Shown: positions 45,137 to 57,228, numbered from the stretch's first letter. The stretch is 64,000 nucleotides of DNA from Eudorina sp. 2006-703-Eu-15 (GCA_003117195.1 BDSI01000001.1:372001-436000), one strand, 5' to 3'. Program-made: numbers and translations. The notes: generated from the letters alone by a model not told the origin.

Positions 45137-47668
45137 TGTCAGGGACCGTTGACGCCGGACACGCAAACGACGATGTGTAATGTGGAACGCGGAGCTCACA
45201 GACAGGGTTGATTGTTGCACCGCTGTCTGCTGCGTCTGCCTGTAAATGGTCGAAAGGAACAGGGCGGATGTTGTCACTGGACACGGTGATCCTTTTCGAT
45301 AACGGTAACGTCAGATGCAAGCCATTGCAAATACTTTAAAATATGTAAAATTTAAATGTATAGCAACATGTATTCCATCCAGGGATGCAAAGACGGCGTA
45401 GAGGACTGGGTCAAGACAGTGCGTTTAGTAGTGACAGGCGAATCCGTGATCACGCTTTACGCAATACACATTACAACATTAGCAGCTTATATATTCACAG
45501 GCGACTCACAAAGCTCCTCAATGGTGAAGATGGGTTGCCTTGGGCCACTGCTAAGCTCGATTACTCGAACACTTGCCAACGTCACAGGCAAGGTGGAATC
45601 TAAGCTTGCGAGTAAGCGCCTAGCATATCGAAGCTGCGTGTTCGGTGTATATTTATCTTGGAACTTTATACCGTACATGGTGGCGGGCGGCTCCATCGCA
45701 ACTACCAATTCCGACAGACCTGTGACTGCGGTGTGTTCGTGGAGTGTTACCTATCGTCCGGACACATCGCCTGGAAGATGATTAAATGTATGCAATAAAA
45801 TTGATTGCGAGTTTTCCGACGAATATGGAACAGCGTGCGATTCGTAAACTAAGAATTGGGTTCGTTTCGGGCCATCGTAGACCCCGATGGCGATCCAGGA
45901 CTGTGCTTCCTTGGAAATTTTAACGGACAAACCTTGTTATGTAATATATTGCATCAATTTGCCATTAAATATTAAAATGGGGGACGTTCCCTTTGGTTCG
46001 TCTGCGTCGCTGTAGCGGCTCGAGACGAAGGGTCTTTCGAGAAAGACGAATCAATCGTCTTATGATGGAAGGTTGGTAACGAAGCTTATAGACGTGTTTT
46101 ACATAAGAACAAGCTCGCTGCCCAATAAATTGAACAGAGGGGTCGGTCGTCGGCATTCCCTGTTATACAGCCAGGAACATTGATTGTTGCCGAGTTGAAT
46201 GTACCAATTCATTAATTATATGTCTAGTTGCGCAGCCTCTTCCTTACCGCCGCCGGAAGTTCCGTCGGCCATTGGTTTCTGCTACGCAGGCCATTTGTTT
46301 CTGCTACGCAGGACTACGTACGCTTATGAACTCCTCGCTAAATGCATAGCCAAGATGATATAAATCAAAGCCTTCGTGATAGCAATCGCAGTCGATTGTC
46401 CTTGATTGCCACGCCTCCGCTTCGTTTTCTCCCCGGCCATAAGCCGCGGTTAAGTGCACGGATTTCTTCTCAGCAGCAAAAACGCACCAACGGCTTCACG
46501 TTTCTATGGGTATTGATGTCCGGAGCTCGCGACTGCCGTTGAACCCGGGTCGGCACCCGGGGACAGCTGCCGACAGCGGGTCGCGAGGGTGGCCGCCTGG
46601 CGCGTGCGGGCGGGACGTGGCCGAAGCGACCGTCGATGAAGAGAACGGAACATTGCTTCCGCGCTCCAAACACACGAACAAGTCACACATCACATACTTA
46701 TTTGTTACAGGTTGCGCCTGTCGCAGGGACCACATAGCTAGCTGACATCGTGCGGCGTTTTTCCCTGCCCCACATGACCACTGAACAGCGAACATGTTGC
46801 GACCGGATGATGCGTAGGGGTACCCTCAAAAGATGTAAAAAAACACAACAGCCCTTGGAAATGCGCTGGAGCGCACCACTTGTCGAAGTCCAGACCCACC
46901 AGACCAAGGCAGACGCGGCAGACACATCACGAGCCCAGGCGACACAGGGACCCCAGTAGGTTGCGCCAGCAGTGAACAGTCCTTTGACAAAACAAAATTA
47001 AACGATCGGAGCAGAGAAGGCCACGGCAGGATGCTCCACGCAGGCGGTGACCCCTCTCACCCATCTCGGGCGCGCCTTGGGCGCCTTGCACCCGGCGTCC
47101 TGAGCCCGCGAGAGCGCCCAGGCCAGGGCGCCGGGTGCAAGGGTCCAAGACCGAGAGCGAGGTCCCCCCCCTTTCGTGGAACGGCCCGTCGGCCCCTGCC
47201 GCGTGTCGGGCTGTCGGCGGCGCGCCCCTTACTTGCCGCCGCACCCCGCTGCGCTGCGCTGCACGCCACCGCTCCCCGCATCGATCCACTGCGCGCTGCA
47301 CAACCCAGACGTCCCAGCCCTCACAGAGAGCCGTCGACGACCCTGTCCCGTACATCTGTCCGCCAACCGACAACCGTGGTGAACAAAGCAAATGGCCTCT
47401 AGGTAACCCCGACGGAGCTCCCTGCCCAGGACTTCCACCGCCCATCACCGCCCCGCAGAATCGCCCAACCACCCATCTGCCTACCACCACACGAAAAAAA
47501 AACAGCCTCCAGCAACCGTCTCGTGCACATACGGCAGCCGCTCCAACGAGCCTAGATAGCCCCCAACTGCCAGATACCGCGGCGAAACCGCCCCTCCCGC
47601 GCAAAAATGGCATCCCGGCTGCAGCAATACAGCATCCCCGGAGCGTGCGGGGACCCTAAAGTCCGTTC
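45137..47668. other. AT-rich then GC-rich intergenic DNA, no gene recognised
   Basis: 45300-46450 is AT-rich, with one 141-codon ATG frame (45356-45781, plus) of no recognisable character. 46900-47660 is GC-rich; its right end resembles the sequence downstream of the intact DUF1517 gene near 52260-52350, so it is probably the duplicated 3' flank of the damaged copy. No other gene is visible. Confidence 0.4.
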
Positions 47669-47935
47669 TCAGCACGAGTAGCATATGCACCGCCAGGAAG
47701 GAAGGAAGGTCATGGCTGGCGTGGGACAACTTCCGCCGTCAGCGGGGTCAGGCAGTAGCGGGCGCCATGTGTTGCTTTCACGGAGGCAGTAGTTGGGGGG
47801 ACGGCCGCTGCCTGTGGGGGGACGGCCTCCTTTTGAACTTGCCACCATCAGGGGGGGACGGCCGCTGCCTGTGGAGCAGACGCCGGGACACACCGCCGCA
47901 CAAACACGGTTGTGGGCGGTTCTGGCTTCTCATTC

Positions 47936-47968
<33 letters not shown>
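47936..47968. repeat. (CA)n repeat
   Basis: About 16 CA units following a dispersed intronic motif (GGGCGGTTCTGGCTTCTC) at 47909-47940. Confidence 0.95.
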
Positions 47969-47970
<2 letters not shown>

Positions 47971-49359
47971 GCGAGCTGGACTGTTCTGTGGCCAGGCCTC
48001 ATTTTTATCCATTAACAAACACATGAATGGGTCGAGGGGTTGCAGGTTTGCTCGATGCACTCAACACAGCCACTGCCCCTCTCGAGCGTGGAACGCGCTA
48101 CCCCTCCCGGGCGGTGCGATGCGACCGCATCAGAGGGCCTTATGCTGCACCAGGGCCCTGACAGTTGATAACCCCCGTACCCCAGGGTCCCCCCCAGGGA
48201 CCCCTCCCCCCCGCCCACCTAGCCTTTCTATCGCCCGCCAACCACCGTGGTGGTGCGGTACGGCATTGCGCCCCTGCCGCGCCAGCACCCACCTCCGTCA
48301 GCACCTCCACCGCCCACACGTCCTTCTCCGCCACGGCGGACAGCCGCTTCAGCGCGGCCTCCACGTCCTGGCTGCAGCTGCTGCCACCATCGCTGCTGAT
48401 GCCCGAATCCGGCAGCCGCGCCGCCACCAGCAGTGTGACCACCATCACCGAATCCCCCCCTGGAGCCTCTGGTGCAGATTGATGCTGCTGCTGCTCCTGC
48501 GGCTGCTCGTCCCGCGACTGCTCGTCCCGCGGCTGCTTGTCCCGCGGCTGCTCGTCCAGCGGCTGTTGCGGGGCCTGAACCGCCGTCTGGCCGCCGACGC
48601 TTCCACGGATGATGCTTCTACGGGAAGGTGTACGGCATGTGTACGGCATGTGACCGGAATTAGACACTTCCCAGTCGAGGGGGAAGACACTTGGTCATCG
48701 TGCCCACAGGGAACCTGCACAGGGCCCTTCTGGGATATCTCTAGGGTGAAACGGGGCCCTTCGAGCGAGCGTCCATCGGATCGGTGAAGCAGGTGACGAG
48801 CCCAGTACGGATGTTCCGTACGGTCGGACAGCGAGCAGGGCAGGGGGCGGACGAGGCGAGGCACATCCCGCACGGCGTCCCCCCTTGGGAATGTCACGAC
48901 GTTGCTGAACCCCACTCAAGCGAAGCCACAAAAGCCTTCCCGTTGTAACACGAGGCACTCGAAGCCGAAATGGGACGAAGTTCCAATCCTACTGGCGGCC
49001 TTGCCAATCGCTCATTCCAAGATACAGTCCTAAGCGCGTCATCAACCGTGCCATCCCGCGTCGGCACCCGGGGTTCGGATGGCGTACGGCAGACCCGACA
49101 GCCGAGACCGACCCGGACTTGCGGCTCCAATGCAACGAGACGCGCGTAAACTCGAGATCCACGTCAGCCTCCGTACAGCACTCCTTGTCGTACACACTAC
49201 CGAACGCAAAGTACGACGACCGGCGGAGCAGCGCCAACAGGCTGCCTGCATTGACCCCGGACCCAAGATTTTGACAGGCAGCTCGAAAGCTTTGGCAGCT
49301 GGAGGACAGGTCATGCCCTTTCGAACCGGGTTTGTGGGAAGAAAGCTCGTGCGTGCACA

Positions 49360-49694
49360 ATGCCATGCGAAACATAGTAGTCCTCATGCCGGAAGCAGCA
49401 GCTGCAACACACCACATTAGTTTGACCTCTTGGCAACCTGCGCTGGTGCCCGGTCCCCGAGCCCCCGGCGGGCTCGTATACAGCGAGCGCCGCAGCCCGC
49501 CCTCATCTCCAGACCCGCCCTGCTGGTCAAAGTGGTTCCGACTTCCCCCCCTCCGCCCCTTGCTTCACCGCCCTCACCGCCCTCACCCTGCAGCAGAGCA
49601 TGCAGCCCGGCGCGGCTGCTCGTGTCCGCCTCCTCGGCCAGCTGCTCCAGGTCCCCCTGGAGCGATGCGACCCACGGGACGGTTTGGGAAGATG
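49360..49694 (-). repeat. Near-identical block shared with 54177-54511
   Basis: 335 bp differing from 54177-54511 at about five positions (near 49386-49389 and 49551-49555), with no length change. It spans the exon at 49587-49656 and most of the following intron. The flanking exons of the two genes differ far more. Confidence 0.85.
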
Positions 49695-51336
49695 CCCTGG
49701 GTCCGGTGCGACCCGTTGCGCACCCCAGTCGCTTCACCCCCAGGGGGTTATACACACACGCACACACACACAACCCGCCTCACCTGCAGCTCCTCGCGCA
49801 CCGAGCTGTGCAGCGCCACCTGGATGCGGTGGACATGGGTCATCGGCGGCTCGCTGCTGCCACGGCTTCGTACCCGCGGCAGCCGATGAGCCTCTCCATT
49901 TATTATTATCCACAGGGCGCCAGCAGTCAACCCGACAAAGTAAAGCCTGCGATGTCCCCGAGGGCGAATGATGACCCGCCAGACATGGGTGAGGAATGAG
50001 GGTTTAGGCAGCGGGCGTGGCAGCAAACAGTGGTTGGAAGCCAAGCTACGAAATGCCGGGACAGCGGCCTCGCGCAGTTCATCGGACATGTGCCGGGTTG
50101 TGTTGGGTTGTCACTTCGTCAATCAGTCCGTCAATTTGGATGTAAAGGCGGATTGAATGGCTCCAACACGCCGGCTCCCCCCGCCCGGCCGCCCCTCTTG
50201 TCACCCCAACACCGGCAAGGCACCAACCCCGGTCGTCATAGGAGCCCACGATCCGTGGAACGCAACGCGTCAGGCACCGTTGGTGGTTTGTCCCGCCGTG
50301 CCAGGCCGGCATTGGGGCCCGACCAGCGCGACCCGTGTTATACTTGCATGTTTATCAGGAGGAATTTGCGGGTTGCTTCACCATCAGTTGCAGCAATCAC
50401 GTCAACAAGCCCACCGCCGCTGTAGCCACGGCTGCTGCTGCTGCTGCTGCAGCTGTCGCGGATCACACTTTTGTTGCTGCTTCGGGCCCGGCTGAAGCTG
50501 CGGCCGCCCGCGCGACCTCCGCCGCGCCCACGTGCCACAGCAGCTCCAGGGCCGGACAGCATCTGGGTAGGACCACAGGTAGGGCCACATCAGGCGGTCG
50601 TTGCGGTTGTTGCCATCTTGAATGAAGAGGAGACTGGGGACCCGTGGGTCTGTGAATAGGAGTCCGTGTACTCGTGCGGCGCAATGCGCGCAAGCAACGG
50701 TTGGGTTCGCGGACTAGGTCTGGATGATGCCTTCCTCACACCGACGATCATGGTAAGGTGCCAGGCAGGCAGGCAGGCGGGCAGGCGGGTCAGTAGTGCG
50801 CAAGAAGGCACCTTATACTTGTGCTGGTAGAGGGCTGTCATAGGTTTGTGCATGCGGACGCGCGCTGGAGCCCCTAGGTGACCGACGCCAGCCCACCAGC
50901 ACGCGGCGCACCCGAGGGCGCTCATGCACCGCAGCAAACCACCAACACGGGGCGTCACAGATCCAACGCGAATTGAGCTCACCAGCGAGACGACGACAAG
51001 CAGGAGGCCCAGGTAAGTGAGCGCCGTTCGGGTGACGCGGACCCAAAAGGGCTTCTCCGCATCCTCCGTTGGAGGCGCCGAGCACTCCAAATTTTATTGA
51101 TCTGTGCAGTTTGCATTGTTTAATGCGTTTGACAGGCTCCCCGGTGGAAACGAGTGCGCTGGTCGACCAGTTGGCACACATCCCCGACACACCGCAGCAG
51201 CACGCGAGCCTGCAGAGCGCGATAGCGCGAAGATGCTTCGCGAGTGGTGTTGTAGCCCCGGTGTTGGTGCCAGTGTGGTCTTCGTGACAGGGAAGCGCCC
51301 AGTGAAAGTTTGGAACCGAATGACCGTAGTCATCAT

Positions 51337-52354
51337 GGTAAATGGATGAGCACCGCAATCCGCAAAGGATCTCAACGTATACATAGGCTGAGCCATATCG
51401 CGCATTTATCTACAAGAAATCACGAGTGTGTTGTCGGTGTTCAGATGCGTTGGCAGTTTCCTGTTGTACGCACTTCGTGTTCTTCGAGGCCATAGGCCAC
51501 AGACGAGCCATAATCTGCATGGTCGAGGTGTACTTTTTATTACCAGCGATGGACGGTAGGACATTGCACGGTCCGGATGGCGACGCGATCCGGTTTTCGG
51601 CATTCCACGAAGCCAGTGAGACTCCTACACAAAAGCCCTCTTAATATAGGAGTCATCCGGGCGTTGGGCTGACCTGAGGCAACGACTGGGCAACGGCTAG
51701 CGATGTATACCATGTTCTCTGGAACCGTTGTTTACAAACACTTCAACATATGCATCGGCATCCGTAGCCTTATATGACCGGCGGTTATCCAGTAGGATTC
51801 CTCTCAGCCAACGCGTCCCCGAAATAGGGTTCCCGGCGCGCCTGGAGTATCCACAGTCCATACTGTCCATATACTCCAGGCACGTCTGGAACCCATGTCC
51901 GGGAACGCTTCCGGGGGGTTTCCTGGTATCAAAACACTATTCCAGCCAGCCAGCCAGCAATGTTGAGGTCAAACGTTGGCGGCAAAGTGAACCGACGGCG
52001 ACGACGTGGATGCAAACTTCCACCGCCCCCGTGAACCCCCATCACACAACAGCAGTCTCCAGCAGTGTTCCACAGCGTACCGTACTGCACGAACGACTTA
52101 GCCGCTCGTCACAGAGCCCTTTCCCCGCCATCCTCCGCCTGCCCATGCTTGCTCGCCGCCGCAGGATTGCACCCGCCAAACAATTGACGTGGCACTGCTG
52201 CGGCTCCCTCAGTGTCAACCATGACAGCGAAACCGCCACAAAAAGCCATTAAACCCGCCCCTCACGCCTAGCCGTACATGCCGGCAGCAGCAGCTCAGGA
52301 TCCCCGGTACGTGCGGGGACCCGGTACCCGAATCCGTCCTCAGTACGAGAAGCT
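51337..52354. other. Flank between the two DUF1517 copies
   Basis: 51337-51560 resembles the upstream flanks of the other copies (near 55552-55700 and 55990-56140), so it is a duplicated promoter region. A hairpin lies at 51840-51881. A minus-strand TGTAA at 51732-51736, about 620 nt below the stop of the intact copy, could be its poly(A) signal. No gene is seen. Confidence 0.5.
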
Positions 52355-55300
52355 CTAGTAGGGGTCGTCACACCGCCATCGCAGCCGGCTGAGGGCGTCG
52401 ACGGAGTCCTGCGGGGCCAGCCAATACCGAAAAACACACACATGGGGGTGTACATACACACACATGGGGGTTATTTTTTGAACACACGGGGTTCGGGTGG
52501 GTTACTTTCCTCAACACAGGGGGCCGGCCTGTTAGCTGTGTTAGGTTGTTGTCTGCCTTCCTGGGCATTGCCTTGCCTACTCCACTTGCTTAAAAGCGCT
52601 GGTATCAGGCCCCGAGGATTGCATAACTGCCTGTCTTACGGCGCTTGCACCTTGCCCGGCGCCGTCCGGATGCGCACGCATTTCTGCTCGAATGCATCCA
52701 ACCTTGATCGCATTGTTTGCGGTAGAAGATGGGTAGATGGCTGTGGTAGGTGGCGCGGACCACCGTTGCTTCGCACGCCGGTGGATGGGTCCCGCAGGTG
52801 GGTCTGACCCGATCGGTGTCGCGCCAACCGTACGCACTCAACGCGATTCGGAGCGCGTCCGAGACGCCTCCCCCCCGGGCGGTGGACCGACACGACGACA
52901 CCCGACAAGACAAGACAAGCCTCAGCGATCGTGACGACTAGCGCCAGCTCGCCAGTGCTCAATGACTCACGTGCCGTACATCCATGCATGGTCTGGCGGC
53001 TTGCGCTCCAGGACAAGTACGGCACTGCCACACAGACGCACACACACACACCTCCGGGCCTGCGCGGTTCTGGGTGGGCTTCTTATCAAGCACACCTCCG
53101 GTCGGGCGGGTTTCTTTTCTAAACACCCACCTCCGGCCTGTAGAGCACCTCCACGTCCAGCACGTCCTTCTCCGCCACAGCCGATAGCCGCTGTAGCGCC
53201 CCCTTAACGTCCCGGTTGCCGAAACCAAAGTTGAACCCGGCGCCGGTAGCTGCGGCGGCACCGCCCCACGGCCACCAGCCGCCGACGCGGCCATCCGGCA
53301 GCCGCGCCGTCACCAGCAGCGTGACCACCATCACCGAATCCTTCCGCGTCGCCTTGTAGGCTGGCTGCTGCTGCTGCTGGTCCTGTGCCTGCTGCTGCTC
53401 CGGGGCCTGGACCGCCTTCCGGCCATCCAAGGTCAGCCGCGTGACGCTTCTGAGGGAAGGTGTACGGCATGTGCAAAGAGTCGATTGGGATAATACCCGG
53501 TCAGCATTAACCCCCATGGAAAGGGTAAGTGTAAAGGGCCCGGGACTGTCCGGTGAGATAGGGCCCTTCGAGCGAGCGTCCATCGGATCGGTGGTGCAGG
53601 TGACGAGCCCAGTACGGTATACCCGTAAGATCGGACAGCGAACAGGGCAGGGGGCAATGAGGCGAGGCACATCCCGCACGGCGTTCCCCCTTGAAATGTC
53701 ACGACGTTGCTGACCCCCACTCAAGCGAAGCCGCAACAGCCTTCCCGTTATAACATGACGCACGCGAAGCCGCCCGAATGGGCGCAATCAGGGATGGTGC
53801 GTGTTGTGTGGAATGGGAGGTAGTTTCAAACCTGATGGCGGCCTTGCCAACCTCATATCCCGAAGTACCCAATTTGCATGGGTGGCGTACGGCAGACCCG
53901 ACAGCCGACACCGACCTGGACCGGCGGATCTCCTTCAGTGCGATGTTCGAAAACTCGAGTTCCGCATCAATCTCCGTTTTGCATTTCTTGTCGTACACGT
54001 TGCCAGACGCAAAGTACGGCGACCGGCGGAATAGCGCCAGCAGGCTGCCTGCGTTGACCCCGGAACGGACCCAAGGCTACCGCAGCCCGTGACCGGCAGC
54101 TGGAGGACTTTGGCAGGTCAGGTCCCTTTGAACTGGGGATGTGAGAAGAGCCCGAACAACAGCTCGCGCGTACACAATGCCATGCGAAACATAGTAGTCC
54201 TCACGGCGGAAGCAGCAGCTGCAACACACCACATTAGTTTGACCTCTTGGCAACCTGCGCTGGTGCCCGGTCCCCGAGCCCCCGGCGGGCTCGTATACAG
54301 CGAGCGCCGCAGCCCGCCCTCATCTCCAGACCCGCCCTGCTGGTCAAAGTGGTTCCGACTTCCCCCCGCCAGCCCCTTGCTTCACCGCCCTCACCGCCCT
54401 CACCCTGCAGCAGAGCATGCAGCCCGGCGCGGCTGCTCGTGTCCGCCTCCTCGGCCAGCTGCTCCAGGTCCCCCTGGAGCGATGCGACCCACGGGACGGT
54501 TTGGGAAGATGTCCTGGTTCATTCCCCCGGGGGTCATACACACACGCATACACACCCCGCCTCACCTGTAGCTCCTCGCGCACCGAGCTGAGCAGCGCCA
54601 CCTGGATGCGGTGGACCTCCACCTTGGGCGTCTCGCCGCCGCTGGTTTCGAACGGTCGTACGACATTCCAATAACCGAACGCGCCTAAGATCTTGATCAC
54701 AAACCAGGCGAATCTCTCGTCACTGTCGTTGTCACTGCCGCTGCCACGGCGTGGTGAGGCCCTCTTGCTCAAGTTGCTGCTGCTCCTGCTCCTGCCAGTG
54801 TTGGCCCCGGCCCCAGCCCGGGACCCCGCGCGACCGGCGCTGCTGTGGCAGCTGCTGCTGCTGCCTCTGGTGCGGGATCTGCTAAAGCTGCTGCCTCCGC
54901 CGGAATGACTGCCTCGTGCCAGGGCATTACCAGGCGCCGACAGTACCTGTGGGTGCACACCAGCCGAGCGGTGCACCGGGGCTGGGAGTGGACTGGGGTT
55001 GCACTACGCTGATTCGCGCGGGTGGCGTGTGCGGCTGGACCGCATGCAGCCAGACAACGTGCAAGGCAGGCAGGCAGACAGCCTGGGGCGGCGGCGCGAC
55101 TGAAACCCGTGGGCGTTCATGCAGTAATGCAATTCAGTATATATATTTCAAATTTCAATCCTTTGAAATCCGTTCCCACCAGCGAAACGACGACAAGCAG
55201 GAGCCCCAGGTAAGTGAGCGCCTTGCGGAAGACGAAGACCCAGAAGGGCTTCCGGAGCTTGTCGGCTTCCTCCGCTGGAGGCACCGAAAACGGAAAATCC

Positions 55301-55551
55301 CGATGTCCGACGCCGGTTTCGTTGTCTGATGCATTAGGCAGGCTGCTGGGAGGAAGCGAGTGCGCTGGTTGTCCAATGGGCAAGGAACCTTGACTCGCTG
55401 CAACAGCACGCGAGCCTGCCGAGCGCAATAACACAAATTTGCCGCCATAATGTAGTTGTGGCCGTGGGGTTACTGCCGCAACAATTCGTTTTGCATTGGA
55501 ACGCCGAGTATCATAACGGAAAGAGTCCTGAAGCCGAATGGCCGTCTGCAT
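52355..55551 (-). CDS. DUF1517 family protein (FLAP1-like), chloroplast, 442 aa
   Basis: Six exons close in phase: 55551-55180, 54946-54566, 54473-54404, 54048-53916, 53449-53131 and 52408-52355 (TAG). The N-terminus (MQTAIRLQDSFRYDTRRSNA) is Arg/Ser-rich and acidic-poor like a transit peptide. A hydrophobic segment (ALTYLGLLLVVVSL) follows at about 108-121. Next come ARGSHSGGGSSFSRSRTRG, typical of the family's Gly/Ser linker, a second hydrophobic stretch (FVIKILGAFGYW), then conserved VHRIQVALLSSVREELQ, EEADTSSRAGLHALLQ, SLLALFRRSPYFASG and SVMVVTLLVTARLP to KDVLDVEVLY. Arabidopsis FLAP1, also DUF1517, is a thylakoid/envelope protein affecting non-photochemical quenching under fluctuating light; that role is an extrapolation here. 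Family membership is from remembered motifs. It is the only intact copy of the tandem set. Confidence 0.75.
54177..54511 (-). repeat. Near-identical block shared with 49360-49694
   Basis: Counterpart of the 335-bp block in the damaged copy. It contains the exon at 54404-54473 and most of the intron that follows on the minus strand. Confidence 0.85.
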
Positions 55552-55891
55552 GGTATCAGGGGCCTTAGAAAATTAATACAAATACAATTCGTGATTATTG
55601 GAAGCCATGTTTTCCTTGTGCGCGTGGCATTCAAAGCTTTTGAAACTGCCGTACGTGGTGGCAGTTTCCTTGCTGGCATCGTGTTCTCCAAGGCCACGGC
55701 CAAGGCCACTGGACGAGTTTGTTGAAATTCGCAGTGATGTAGATCTTTCTGCCCAATACGCCGAGAGGTCTGTAACGTAATGCCGTCCTTTGACGCGATC
55801 AGGCGCGATCCGGCCGTGCACCAGCGAGGAAGGCCAGTCAAACTTCTTCCAGGTAACATGCGCCCACAGCTCTTGTTTCCTGTGCAACGGT

Positions 55892-55987
55892 TCATGAGCC
55901 TTTTGGCTTGTCTGGACCGGACAAGCTTGAACCTTGTAAGTTGTAACCAGGGCGGAAAAAGTCCTCTAGTCGAATGGCTGTCTGCAT
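55892..55987 (-). pseudogene. 5' relic of a third DUF1517 copy
   Basis: It begins MQTAIRLEDFF, matching the first seven residues and context of the intact gene at 55551, and stops at a TGA after 31 codons. Similarity to the intact copy fades after about 12 codons but continues into the upstream flank. No downstream exons follow, because the intact gene's own promoter comes next. It is best read as a truncated duplicate start; a leader peptide or short alternative gene is less likely. Confidence 0.6.
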
Positions 55988-56485
55988 GGTATCATGGACC
56001 TTACAGGGATTGGGAACATACTAGGTTTAAGATGAGATTTAGACAAATTGTATGCCTTTCTTATGGCATGCAACGGTTGGAAGTTCACGGAGTGTACGAC
56101 AATCCTTTCTGCTGGCATGTTATTCTCCAAGGCCATGGCGAGGTTTCCGCATGATTGCCCCTGGGGGTCGATTCAACGTGAGTCCAGCTCCAGGGGCCCC
56201 AACTGCAATTGCAAACAACATGATTTATTTATTTGATTAGTTCATTACGGAGAGCTAAGTTATTCCAATCGTTGCTATTCTTCGGGCAGGCTTCCCTTGG
56301 ACTTGGCGCCAAGATGTGTAGATGTCGCCTAAGCCAGAAGCCTGTGACAATGTGCTAGTATCAAATAGATAACATGGAAACATCTAACCAGAAATCGGTA
56401 ACTATTATTTGGTTTCATAGAACCTGCGCGTCTCTGGCGCAAACCCTCCTGCGTACTGCACCGTGTGCAGCACACTCCTCGGCGG

Positions 56486-56567
56486 TGCCTAACCCTTGGG
56501 GCGGCGCGGGGGCCCCTCGCGCAAACAGAAACGCGAGGGGGCCCCGCGCCGCCCCAAGGGTTAGGCA
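56486..56567. other. 36-bp-stem hairpin, loop 10 nt
   Basis: Arms 56486-56521 and 56532-56567 are inverted copies (TGCCTAACCCTTGGGGCGGC and onward) with a single mismatched pair in the GGGGGCCCC part, around the loop CAAACAGAAA. The stem is extremely GC-rich. It could be a fold-back small-RNA source or a transposon relic. No coding frame crosses it. Confidence 0.85.
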
Positions 56568-57228
56568 TCCACACAGGTGGTTCAGGACATGCATATCCAT
56601 TTGCATCACCCACAGAAGGCCGACTCTCAGGTTGGCTCATCATGCCTCTGTGGTGAAGTGCACGACACGACGCTGCGCATCAAGACAGAAGCTAGACAGG
56701 AACCGCCTGATTGCATGTATCCACACAGCGTGAAGAGCGACATGTCCCCTGGTCCTGTCATGTGGCCCATATCCTTACATGCCGCCCCATGTTATGGCGG
56801 TGCGACTACTGCATCGACAGTTATTAGACGCGCGCCCGAACCCCATCGGGGCCCAAACTTATCAGACGCGACGCCTTACGAGAGTGAAACCCTTTACAGA
56901 ACCTGATCTCTATTGGTCGGTGGCGCACCATTTGGAGTCCGTCGCACACAATCAATGCTTTGAAAGAGACAACTGAATCTCCCGGACCCGAAGCCTTTCA
57001 GAGCAACCAGGCGCATCAAGGAGTTGGTGGCGCCAAAGAATGCGGTCTCACTCTCCCAGCCACTGTCGTGCACCGTTGATGGTCGTGCAATTTGCGGGCA
57101 TAAGTCGTTATAATTAACAGGAAGAACAGTTGGATATTTCGGTAGACAACGGTGTTAGTTGTCTCGTCCTTATGTCAGGTAACTTTCTCGTTGGGATCGG
57201 TTGCTCGTCCCATCTATGCTCTACCTAG

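Larger units (their letters stand above)
47669..51336 (-). pseudogene. DUF1517 (FLAP1-like) tandem copy, probably inactivated
   Basis: Homologous exon by exon to the intact gene at 52355-55551: 51336-50983 (MMTTVIRFQT; hydrophobic ALTYLGLLLVVVSL), 50562-50415 (SGPGAAVARGRGGGRAGG), about 49946-49784 (HRIQVALHSSVREELQ), 49656-49587 (EEADTSSRAGLHALLQ), 49245-49113 (SLLALLRRSSYFAFGSVYDK) and 48617-48293 (SVMVVTLLVAARLP to KDVWAVEVLTE). Two lesions are visible. An in-frame TAA at 51096-51094 falls after codon 80, in a stretch that is open in the sister copy. The counterpart of the last exon (about 47715-47669) meets a TGA after one codon in the only phase that joins. An unrecognised intron could remove the TAA, so loss of function is likely but not proven. 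Confidence 0.65.
55552..57062. other. Duplicated promoter flank and intergenic DNA
   Basis: 55552-55700 and 55990-56140 share recognisable blocks (for example a CTGGCATSGTGTTCTCCAAGG-type segment), so the 5' flank of the DUF1517 gene is present twice here and once near 51337. The rest is AT-balanced DNA with a strong hairpin at 56486-56567. No gene other than the relic at 55892-55987 is seen. Confidence 0.5.

Noticed and set aside
45356..45781. 141-codon ATG frame on the plus strand
   Set aside because: AT-rich with no recognisable domain, signal or splice context; kept only as a remote possibility.
49330..49400. Exon reading RHEDYYVSHGIV in the damaged DUF1517 copy, resembling the family's RHxDY motif
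   Set aside because: It joins in phase with neither neighbour. The exon at 49113-49245 (ALLRRSSYFAFG) aligns to the same place and closes in phase in both copies.
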